Source: Chloroflexota bacterium
GTDB taxonomy: Bacteria > Chloroflexota > Anaerolineae > 4572-78
Reading direction: 5' to 3'
Assembly (NCBI GenBank): GCA_024278015.1
Contig: JAJRUC010000529.1
Coordinates: 1 to 8,745, forward strand
Length of the DNA: 8,745 nt
Numbering within the stretch: the first letter of the stretch is position 1; every line of letters begins with the position of its first letter. A model generated the notes under the pieces. It was not told the origin of the DNA and made no database searches. It worked only from the letters and a program-made list of their open reading frames with translations. The position numbers and the translations under genes are program-made. Shown here in pieces: positions 1-5,962 of this stretch.

Positions 1-130
1 CCCTCAGTCCCTGATGAAGAAACCGCTTCGCGCCCTCAAGCGGGGGGAATTAGCTCCTCCCCCGACAGCGGGGGACGCGAAGCGGGGAGGGGGTAAAACA
101 CCGTGATTTACCGCAACTGCGTAAGTCCTG
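1..130. mobile_element. Partial MITE-like element, left copy (right end only)
   Basis: Only the right part of this element is in the window. Its last 19 bases (112-130) are the exact reverse complement of the left terminal repeat of the complete copy at 8562-8580. Positions 84-132 match 8650-8698 with three mismatches in 49, in the same orientation. The inner part differs from the right copy but has the same character: a perfect 10-bp stem (23-32 with 76-85) that encloses a smaller 6-bp C/G stem (59-64 with 69-74). There is no coding capacity. It looks like a non-autonomous, transposon-derived repeat with a variable GC-rich hairpin core. The left terminal repeat must lie upstream of base 1, and I cannot say how far. 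Family membership of the parent transposon is not determined. Confidence 0.6.
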
Positions 131-153
131 ATGGTATCATCATAATGACAGAG

Positions 154-170
154 ACGCCCAAACCGGGCGT
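154..170 (-). terminator. Stem-loop after the last gene, possible terminator
   Basis: A perfect 6-bp GC-rich stem (154-159 with 165-170, loop 160-164) begins 8 bases past the stop codon of the second binding protein. On the minus strand the stem is followed by CTCTGTCATT rather than a clean T-run. As an intrinsic terminator it is therefore weak, although its position at the end of the gene cluster fits. The adjacent GC-rich repeat element (1-130) could add further structure to the transcript end. Confidence 0.4.
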
Positions 171-177
171 TTCCACC

Positions 178-1602
178 TCAGTAGCACACGGCAGGTTGCC
201 AGGCGGGGTGATGCGTTTTCCAGTTGGATACCGTTTGTTGCAATTGGGTGACGGCATGCTGCCAGGCGTCTTCCGGCGTCTTGCCATTCATAGTGATTTC
301 TTGCAGCATTGTGCCAATGATACCGGATGCGGAGAACACGTCATCACTCCACGGGGGCGGAGTGTTCGAGCGGACAAATACGCCGTTACGCATTGACCCC
401 ATGTTCATGGCAGGATGGTTGGTATAAGGAACCCAGTCCTGAAAATTTTGCAGCCAGCGGGTGTGCTGCTTTACGTAGGGTGATGTATCTTGCAAAGCCA
501 TCTGCTGCACAGAGCGCAACGGCGGAATCATATGTCCGGGAACGGTCATATCATAGCGCAGCAAACGGTCACCGCTTACCAACCATCGCAAAAAATCGCG
601 CGCTTCGGCCTGGTGGCGAGTACCGGCGGCAATGGCAAACCGGCTCCACACACCGAGGGTCACTTTTTTATCGCCCCAGGGGGGGAAAACAAGCGCGGTC
701 TGGTTGAGCATTTCCGGGGCTTGTTCTGCCATTGTCACCCCCAGCCGTCCGGCATACATTGCCATTGCCACCCGACCCTGTAAAAAAGCGTCAATTTGCT
801 CTTTATACCCCCAAACGGTAATATCTCGCGGGGCATATTGGGATAATTTCGCCCATTTCTGCACGGCTTTCAACGCTTCAGGCTGATTGAACGCAACATC
901 GCCCTCACACGTAAAATAATCTCCCCCGTTTTGCCATAAAAACGAAGAAAAATAGTTGACGGTAGCGATGTTCTGCCCGCCGGGCAAGACAATGCCGTAG
1001 GTGTCATCATGCGTCAGTGTTTTTGCCGCCAGTAACACATCGTCGTAGGTGGCAGGCACCGGCAACCCCGCCTTCGCCAAAAGGTCTGAGCGCACCCACA
1101 AACCATATACGCTGATAGCATACGGAACGGCGTAGATATGGTCACGATATTTGAAGAGACTCCCGTCCACATAATCATCCGGCCCGATGGCTGCCACCAA
1201 ATCATCCAGCGGAAGCAGGTAACCGGCATCTACCCAATCGGTCATCAAAGTCGGTTCAATTTCAAATATCCCCAAATCCGCGCCCGAAGCCAGGGCTGTC
1301 AACAGCCTGCGCCCCCGTGACGCGGGTGAGGCGAGGATGATGTCGATTTCAACATTGGGGTGCAAGCTCTGGTATTCAGTAACCAGCGATTTTAACACAG
1401 CAAGCTGGTTTGGGTCGGCTTCAGTTGTAAAAAAGGGAATAACAATGGGACCGCCTGGTATGGAAGGTGATGGTTCCGGCAACAAGGTGGTTTCTGCGGA
1501 ACTGGAATTGCCTCCACTGCACCCCGTTAACAAGATACTCCCCAGCCACACAGCGATTCCAAACAATATCAGGAATCGGAGGGAAAGCGTGCCGCTACGC
1601 AT
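178..1602 (-). CDS. Extracellular solute-binding lipoprotein, family 1 (second copy)
   Basis: 474 aa. This is the substrate-capturing lipoprotein of a carbohydrate ABC importer, anchored outside the membrane. A signal peptide runs to a lipobox (L-T-G-C, Cys28), followed by a Ser/Pro-rich linker to about residue 52 and then the periplasmic-binding-protein fold. It is a paralogue of the binding protein at 2770-4224. Both share FFTTEADP (57-64 here), GIFEIE (111-116), AGYLLPLDD (126-134), SVYGLW (164-169), YAGRLGV (283-289), SGDRL (343-347), TNHPA (394-398) and a PAWQP/PDWQP end. It lacks the Lys-Glu-Val-Val linker repeats of the other copy. It lies 68 bp after the MalF-type permease and has its own promoter-like sequence. 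There is no Shine-Dalgarno before the ATG, and a -10 box sits 9 nt upstream, which suggests a leaderless transcript. The family is confident; the sugar is unknown. Confidence 0.93.
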   Translation of the reverse strand: MRSGTLSLRFLILFGIAVWLGSILLTGCSGGNSSSAETTLLPEPSPSIPGGPIVIPFFTTEADPNQLAVLKSLVTEYQSLHPNVEIDIILASPASRGRRLLTALASGADLGIFEIEPTLMTDWVDAGYLLPLDDLVAAIGPDDYVDGSLFKYRDHIYAVPYAISVYGLWVRSDLLAKAGLPVPATYDDVLLAAKTLTHDDTYGIVLPGGQNIATVNYFSSFLWQNGGDYFTCEGDVAFNQPEALKAVQKWAKLSQYAPRDITVWGYKEQIDAFLQGRVAMAMYAGRLGVTMAEQAPEMLNQTALVFPPWGDKKVTLGVWSRFAIAAGTRHQAEARDFLRWLVSGDRLLRYDMTVPGHMIPPLRSVQQMALQDTSPYVKQHTRWLQNFQDWVPYTNHPAMNMGSMRNGVFVRSNTPPPWSDDVFSASGIIGTMLQEITMNGKTPEDAWQHAVTQLQQTVSNWKTHHPAWQPAVCY

Positions 1603-1611
1603 AATATTTGC

Positions 1612-1640
1612 ATTATACTCTGCTTGTGTGCCGGTTACAA
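1612..1640 (-). promoter_or_regulatory. Promoter of the second binding protein, probably leaderless
   Basis: On the minus strand TTGTAA (1640-1635, 4 of 6 to the -35 consensus) is followed after exactly 17 bp by a perfect TATAAT (1617-1612). Only 9 nt separate the -10 box from the ATG at 1602. A transcript starting about 7 nt after the -10 box would begin within a few bases of the start codon, and no ribosome-binding site is visible there. This would let the second binding protein be expressed apart from the upstream genes. Confidence 0.6.
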
Positions 1641-1670
1641 ACCACTACATTCCATCGCGGCAAGGTTCAA

Positions 1671-2621
1671 TTACGATAAATTTTCTTCGGCGCGATTATA
1701 TAAAACAAAATACCCCCACGACATCAGCAGCAGCATAACCAGCATAGCCGTCGCCGTGGCCGCTGCCGGGCCGATTTGTTGCGCGTCAAATGCCAAATAG
1801 CGCACCAGCACCGGTAATGTTGTTGTACCGAACAAGGGGCCGCCAAACGAAAACAGGTAAACAATGTCAAATTGGCGAAACGTCCAGATGGTTCGCAAGA
1901 GCAAGGTGACGATGACAACCGGCAGCAACCAGGGCCACGTGATATAGCGGAACAATTGCCAGGAGCTTGCGCCATCCAACTTTGCTGCTTCTTCCAGCTC
2001 CAGGGGGATAACCTGCAACCGGGCCAGTATCATCATCACCACAAAGGGCGTATACTTCCAGATACCGGCTGCAATGACAAAAAGAAGCGCCGTGTGCGGT
2101 TTCGACAGAAAAGCGACCGGCCGGGAAACGAGTCCGAAGTCCATCAACATGCGGTTGAAGATTCCCATGGTAGGGTCAAGGATAAACCGCCACGTTAGCG
2201 AGAGTACAATCGCCGGAATTAAATAAGGGAAAAGGACCATCCCCCGGGCAATGTTACGTCCTTTCAATTCCTGATGCAGCAAGAGCGCAATGCCTATCCC
2301 CAACACAAACTGAAATACCGTTGTACCCACCACCCACAGTATCGACCGCCAGAACGATTGCCAAAACAACGGTTTGGTCAGCAGCCACACGTAGTTGTCC
2401 AGCCCGTTGAAGGTCATTTTGAGGGTGGCAGATTCTACCTGAAAAAAGCTGGCATAGAGTCCTTGCAGCATCGGCAACATGGCAAACACCAAAACCAGCA
2501 AGATGGCCGGTGAAATCATCATAATGGCTAAACGGTAATCATTGCGAGCCATTCGGCCTGACCCGTTTTGAGACCAACGCGCTTTAATGAAAGACCACAA
2601 ACGGCGAGTGGTGGTAGTCAT
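1671..2621 (-). CDS. Carbohydrate ABC transporter permease, MalF/UgpA type
   Basis: 316 aa. This is one of the two membrane subunits that form the translocation pore of a sugar importer. A short basic cytoplasmic N-terminus is followed by about six membrane segments (roughly 31-52, 94-116, 128-148, 176-198, 233-247, 285-308). The ATPase-docking EAA loop is at about 210-234: E-E-A-A-K-L-D-G, then a W-P-W-L-L-P end. Length and layout are normal for the MalF-type half of this family without the extra MalF periplasmic domain. The start at 2621 is supported by GGAG 5 nt upstream (2627-2630). It lies 148 bp after the first binding protein, separated by a strong stem-loop, and before the second one. 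Its partner is presumably the MalG-type permease at 4297-5187. The ATPase it needs is not encoded in this window. Confidence 0.95.
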   Translation of the reverse strand: MTTTTRRLWSFIKARWSQNGSGRMARNDYRLAIMMISPAILLVLVFAMLPMLQGLYASFFQVESATLKMTFNGLDNYVWLLTKPLFWQSFWRSILWVVGTTVFQFVLGIGIALLLHQELKGRNIARGMVLFPYLIPAIVLSLTWRFILDPTMGIFNRMLMDFGLVSRPVAFLSKPHTALLFVIAAGIWKYTPFVVMMILARLQVIPLELEEAAKLDGASSWQLFRYITWPWLLPVVIVTLLLRTIWTFRQFDIVYLFSFGGPLFGTTTLPVLVRYLAFDAQQIGPAAATATAMLVMLLLMSWGYFVLYNRAEENLS

Positions 2622-2680
2622 AGTATCTCCAACGTGTAGATTTTTGTTTTATACCTGTTTACATCAGTTAAATTATTGAT

Positions 2681-2719
2681 ACTGCAAGGGCAAGTCCAAA
2701 TTCATCTTGCCCTTGCAGT
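2681..2719 (-). other. Perfect 14-bp stem-loop between binding protein and permease
   Basis: Arms 2681-2694 and 2706-2719 are perfectly complementary over 14 bp, with an 11-nt loop. It sits 50 bp past the stop of the first binding protein. On the minus strand the sequence after it is A/T-rich (ATCAATAATTTAAC) without a T-run, so a simple terminator is not obvious. By analogy with malE-malF intergenic repeats in enterobacteria, where such structures protect the upstream binding-protein mRNA, it may raise binding-protein level relative to permease. That role is inferred. Confidence 0.7.
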
Positions 2720-2769
2720 GCGGCGAAGCGACAGCAGCAATTGTCTGCCCCGCCCTGAAACGCAGAGAA

Positions 2770-4224
2770 TTAATAAGTGGGTGGCTGCCAATCGGGGTGC
2801 GCGGCGAGCCATTCGTCCTGCACGTCCTTCATTTGGGCAACAGCATCTTGCCATGCGGTTTCCGGGTCTGTGCCGCCCACGTAAATTTGCTGGAACATCA
2901 AATCGATAATGCCCCCTTTGGAGAAGATGGGGCCGCCCCACGGCGGGCCGTAATCTTTTTTGTTAAATTCACAGCCCTCAATCGAACCCATATTGTTGGC
3001 GGGGTGATTGGTGTAGGCCGCGTTTTCGTTGAAGAATGCCAGCCAGTCGGAATGTTGTCTGGCGTAATCGCTATCCCAGTTTTCCAGCATCTTCGCCACA
3101 GATTTGGTCGGTGGAACCATGTGGCCGATGACCGTGGCATCGTAACGGGCCAGCCGGTCACCGCTTAAGACAAATTGCAGGAAATCTTTGGCGGTTTCGG
3201 GATATTTCGTGTTCGCCGAGATGGCGATGCGGCTCCATGAGCCGTAGGTGACGTAAGGACTATCGGCTTTTGTAGCCCACGGCAACCGCACAATATCCGC
3301 TTTATCTTCCAGTTGCGGGGCCTGGTCGGGCATGCGAACCCCAAGGCGGCCGGCATATACGCTCATGGCGGCCTTTCCGGTTATAAACGCCGTGATTTGG
3401 TCGCCCCAACTGTAATTTTCGAAGCCGGGCGGGGCGTACCGGGTCAGCGCCACCCATTTTTTGATGGCGTCAAGCGCTGCCGGCTGGTCAAATGTCAGGT
3501 CGCCCTGGGGGGTGTAATAATCCAGACATTGCTGCCAGAGGAAGGTTGAGAAGAAGTTGACCGAAGCGTTGGTGGAGCCGGGGATGGAAATACCGTAAAT
3601 GCCCTGTGAGGGGTCGGTCAGGGCCTGCGCCGCCGCCAACAGTTCATCATAATTGGTGGGGGGCTGCAAGCCGGCTTCAGCAAACAGGTCCTTCCGGTAC
3701 CACAGGCCATAAACGCTGGTGGCATACGGCAGGGCGTAAACCGTGTCCTCAAGCTGGTAGTAGCTGCCCGGCACGTATTCATCGGTTCCACCGATGGCTG
3801 CAAAAACGTCATCCAGCGGCAGCAGATAGCCCGCTTCCGCCCAGTCCCGGGAGAAAGAGGCTTCGATTTCAAAGATGCCGGCGTCTGCGCCGGCGGCCAG
3901 CAGGGTGGTAATGCGTTCGCCGCGAGTGGCAGGCGTGCCGGTTACAACATCAATGTAAACATCGGGATGGTCTTTGTGGTATTCATCGATAATTTCAGAC
4001 AGAATATCAAGCTGGGGTGGGTCGGCTTCGGTGGTAAAAAAGGTGAGGGTGCGCGGGCCGGTTTCCGGGCCGGGCGTGGGGGTAACGACGACTTCCTTCA
4101 CTACCTCTTTGACCACCTCCTTCGTCACAACTTTTTCAACCACATCACCGCTGTTCGATGGGGCACACGCGGCAAGGACAAGCAATAACGTGAGTAGCAT
4201 CAAAAATGCAAGCAAACGTTTCAT
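2770..4224 (-). CDS. Extracellular solute-binding lipoprotein, family 1 (first copy)
   Basis: 484 aa. This lipoprotein captures the sugar for the ABC importer. The signal peptide ends in a clean lipobox (L-A-A-C, Cys20). A linker follows with three Lys-Glu-Val-Val units (35-46) and a TPTPGP stretch (48-53), a linker style common in Chloroflexota. The mature domain starts near residue 57 and carries typical family-1 features: LPYATSVYGLWYRKDLF (165-181), the N-Y-D-E-L-L-A-A-A segment (191-199) and YAGRLGV (290-296). It is paralogous along its full length to the gene at 178-1602. The start is firm: a perfect AAGGAGG (4240-4234) lies 9 nt upstream, in contrast to the other binding protein, which has none. 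It lies 72 bp after the MalG-type permease. I see no convincing promoter in that gap, so it is probably cotranscribed with the permease. The substrate is unknown. Confidence 0.95.
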   Translation of the reverse strand: MKRLLAFLMLLTLLLVLAACAPSNSGDVVEKVVTKEVVKEVVKEVVVTPTPGPETGPRTLTFFTTEADPPQLDILSEIIDEYHKDHPDVYIDVVTGTPATRGERITTLLAAGADAGIFEIEASFSRDWAEAGYLLPLDDVFAAIGGTDEYVPGSYYQLEDTVYALPYATSVYGLWYRKDLFAEAGLQPPTNYDELLAAAQALTDPSQGIYGISIPGSTNASVNFFSTFLWQQCLDYYTPQGDLTFDQPAALDAIKKWVALTRYAPPGFENYSWGDQITAFITGKAAMSVYAGRLGVRMPDQAPQLEDKADIVRLPWATKADSPYVTYGSWSRIAISANTKYPETAKDFLQFVLSGDRLARYDATVIGHMVPPTKSVAKMLENWDSDYARQHSDWLAFFNENAAYTNHPANNMGSIEGCEFNKKDYGPPWGGPIFSKGGIIDLMFQQIYVGGTDPETAWQDAVAQMKDVQDEWLAAHPDWQPPTY

Positions 4225-4233
4225 TTAATTCAA

Positions 4234-4240
4234 CCTCCTT
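4234..4240 (-). promoter_or_regulatory. Strong Shine-Dalgarno of the first binding protein
   Basis: AAGGAGG on the minus strand, 9 nt before the ATG at 4224, fully matches the anti-Shine-Dalgarno. It fixes the start of the first binding protein and predicts high translation. The 72-bp gap that contains it (4225-4296) is otherwise pyrimidine-rich on the coding strand and shows no clear promoter. Confidence 0.8.
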
Positions 4241-4296
4241 GTGAAATAAAAGTAAAACAGGATACGGCGACAAAGAAAAGAGAAACGAAAATTAAA

Positions 4297-5187
4297 TCAG
4301 CCTTTGAGTCCACCTCCTCCCCACCCCGCAATGAGGTATCGTTGCAGGAAAATGTAGAACAGCACCAGGGGCAAACTGATCATCACCCCGGCCGCCATCA
4401 ATACGCCCCATGAATATATCCAGTCTTCCGAAAGAAAGGTTGCCACACCGGCGCTGAGGGTTGTTCTTGTGGCGCTGAATATCAAAATGGAAGCAAAGAG
4501 AAATTCTTGCCAGGTGACGCTGAACACAAATATGCCGGTTGCAATCATACCGGGCATGGCCTGGGGCAGGATGACCTTGTAAAACGCCTGAAACCGGGTG
4601 GTGCCATCTACCATGGCGGCATCCTCCAGTTCTTTGGGGATACCCTGAAAATACGAACGCAACATCCATATCCCCACCGGCAAGCGCGTGCCGATGTAAA
4701 CCAGCGTCAAGCCGATCATTGAGTTTGTCAGATGAAGTTTGAAGAGAATAAAGAAGAGGGGCACCACCAGAATGATGGGCGGCATCATATAGGCCAGCAA
4801 GGTCATCCGCCCAAATACCTCAAAGATGCGGTAGCGAAAACGGCTCATGGCATAAGCGGCCATCGCCGAAAGCGCTATCACTATCAACGTTGTTGCCGTA
4901 GACAAAATGGCGCTGTTCCGCATCCACAAGCCGAAGCGCGTGACTCGAAACAGGGTGGCATAGTTTTCAAATGTGGGGTGTTGGGGGAAGAATGTTTGAT
5001 GAAAGGCGTAGGTTTCAGCATCGGGCCTGATTGAAGAGATAAAAACCCAAATCAGGGGCAGGGTGGCCCAAAGGACCGCCAGAATCATCAGCACATATAA
5101 TGTAACCCGCCGCAGGTTTCTGATTAACCGATAATAAACAGCAGATTTTTGTGCAGAAAGTGTGGGTGAAGTTGTATTTTTGCTCAT
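4297..5187 (-). CDS. Carbohydrate ABC transporter permease, MalG/UgpE type
   Basis: 296 aa with the start chosen here. This is the second pore subunit of the sugar importer. The N-terminus is cytoplasmic, followed by about six membrane segments (roughly 28-50, 94-114, 127-150, 155-172, 210-232, 260-282). The EAA loop is at about 187-208 (L-E-D-A-A-M-V-D-G to V-I-L-P). The C-terminus (QRYLIAGW, then Gly-rich GLKG) is the usual MalG-family end. An upstream in-frame ATG at 5229 would add 14 residues, but it falls inside a perfect palindrome and before a -10 box. The ATG at 5187 lies 7 nt after that box, so 5187 is preferred; neither ATG has a Shine-Dalgarno. It lies 107 bp after the response regulator, and the first binding protein follows. 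The family is certain; the start is likely. Confidence 0.93.
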   Translation of the reverse strand: MSKNTTSPTLSAQKSAVYYRLIRNLRRVTLYVLMILAVLWATLPLIWVFISSIRPDAETYAFHQTFFPQHPTFENYATLFRVTRFGLWMRNSAILSTATTLIVIALSAMAAYAMSRFRYRIFEVFGRMTLLAYMMPPIILVVPLFFILFKLHLTNSMIGLTLVYIGTRLPVGIWMLRSYFQGIPKELEDAAMVDGTTRFQAFYKVILPQAMPGMIATGIFVFSVTWQEFLFASILIFSATRTTLSAGVATFLSEDWIYSWGVLMAAGVMISLPLVLFYIFLQRYLIAGWGGGGLKG

Positions 5188-5194
5188 ACTCTTG

Positions 5195-5203
5195 AGTATA
5201 GCA
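5195..5203 (-). promoter_or_regulatory. Extended -10 promoter of the transporter genes
   Basis: TGC-TATACT on the minus strand (5203-5195) matches the extended -10 form (TGn plus a 5-of-6 hexamer), which depends less on a -35 box; none is clear here. Only 7 nt separate it from the ATG at 5187, so the transcript would be leaderless or nearly so. It lies just downstream of the stem-loops that follow the regulator gene, so the transporter can have its own transcript and is a plausible target of the regulator. Confidence 0.5.
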
Positions 5204-5222
5204 AAAATAAAGCGCCGCAAAA

Positions 5223-5236
5223 CTGCCATATGGCAG
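5223..5236. promoter_or_regulatory. Perfect 14-bp palindrome upstream of the transporter genes
   Basis: CTGCCATATGGCAG is perfectly self-complementary. It sits 23 bp upstream of the -10 box of the MalG-type permease, where an activator or repressor dimer could bind. The neighbouring NarL-type regulator would bind a symmetric site, so it is a candidate operator. Alternatively it acts as RNA: on the minus strand the 5-bp stem with an ATAT loop is followed by TTTT and then a T-rich stretch, so it could terminate kinase-regulator transcription. The sequence does not decide between the two. Confidence 0.45.
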
Positions 5237-5277
5237 GGGCATACCCCTGTCCATCGGGGGGATGGCAGGGCTTGCCC
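5234..5277 (-). repeat. Cluster of short stem-loops after the response regulator
   Basis: Three inverted repeats lie close together: CAGGGG-CATA-CCCCTG (5234-5249); CCATC with GATGG (5251-5255, 5261-5265), extendable by a bulge to 5247-5268; and GGGC-TT-GCCC (5268-5277). The first overlaps the palindrome at 5223-5236, so alternative foldings are possible. The cluster fills the gap between the two-component genes and the transporter genes. It may attenuate or end the first transcript. Confidence 0.45.
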
Positions 5278-5294
5278 GCCGGTTTATTTCTCCG

Positions 5295-5960
5295 TTATTG
5301 CACCAGCCCCATGCGCAGGGCCTTAACCGCAGCCTGGGTGCGGTCTGTGGCGTTGAGTTTCTCGAAGATGGTCTGCATGTACCCTTTAACCGTGCCGGTT
5401 TTTAAACCCAATGTGTGGGCAATTGCCTGATTCGTCAGCCCTTCCACCAACAAACGCAGAACATCCATCTCTCGCGGGGTTAACGGCTCCACCAAATCAG
5501 AGGCCCGGCTTGCCGGCCCGCTTTCCGGTTGCGATAAATCTTGCAGCACCCGCTGCAAAAACGTTCTGTCCACCCGCGAAATTCCTGCTGCCACCGCGCG
5601 AATCGTCTCCAGTAATTTTTGCCGCGAAATATCTTTAAGGACGAAGCCGGATGCGCCTGCCGCCAGTGAGCGCAACAAATACGTGGTATTTTGATAGGTA
5701 GTTACCATAATAACCTGCGAGTTGAGACGGGCTTCTTTTATGGCTCGCAATGCTTCGATACCATCCATATCGGGCATGCGAATGTCCATTAAAATCACGT
5801 CCGGTTGTTGCCGCTCAACCAGTCGGATAGCCTCCGCGCCGCTGGATGCCTCGCCAATGACCTCAATTTCAGGCGATTGCAACATACTACGCATACCTTC
5901 GCGCACCATGGGATGGTCATCTACAATCAAAATGGAAATTTGTTTCCCGTTAAAAACCAT
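5295..5960 (-). CDS. NarL/LuxR-family DNA-binding response regulator
   Basis: 221 aa. This is the cytoplasmic transcription regulator that receives phosphate from the kinase encoded just upstream. The receiver domain (about 8-122) has the acidic pair Asp14-Asp15, phospho-acceptor Asp59 (in I-L-M-D-I-R-M-P), switch Thr87 and Lys109. The LuxR-type helix-turn-helix is at about 159-221 (L-T-P-R-E-M-D-V-L, then G-T-V-K-G-Y). The position after T-V-K-G is Tyr where His or another polar residue is more usual. An open frame extends upstream to an ATG at 6137, but that region overlaps the kinase C-terminus in another frame and matches no receiver sequence. The ATG at 5960 directly precedes the receiver and lies 2 bp after the kinase stop, so translation is probably coupled. 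The likely target is the downstream transporter promoter (inferred). Confidence 0.95.
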   Translation of the reverse strand: MVFNGKQISILIVDDHPMVREGMRSMLQSPEIEVIGEASSGAEAIRLVERQQPDVILMDIRMPDMDGIEALRAIKEARLNSQVIMVTTYQNTTYLLRSLAAGASGFVLKDISRQKLLETIRAVAAGISRVDRTFLQRVLQDLSQPESGPASRASDLVEPLTPREMDVLRLLVEGLTNQAIAHTLGLKTGTVKGYMQTIFEKLNATDRTQAAVKALRMGLVQ

Positions 5961-5962
5961 TT

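Noticed and set aside
327..707. 126-codon plus-strand open frame inside the second binding protein
   Set aside because: It is antisense to conserved binding-protein sequence, with low-complexity composition and no family features.
2648..2653. -10-like TATAAA upstream of the MalF-type permease
   Set aside because: No -35-like hexamer lies at 16-18 bp, and the A/T-rich gap makes chance matches likely. The gene can be read from upstream.
5188..5229. Upstream start of the MalG-type permease at 5229
   Set aside because: The ATG lies inside a perfect palindrome, has no ribosome-binding site, and lies before the likely -10 box, so it would be outside the predicted transcript.
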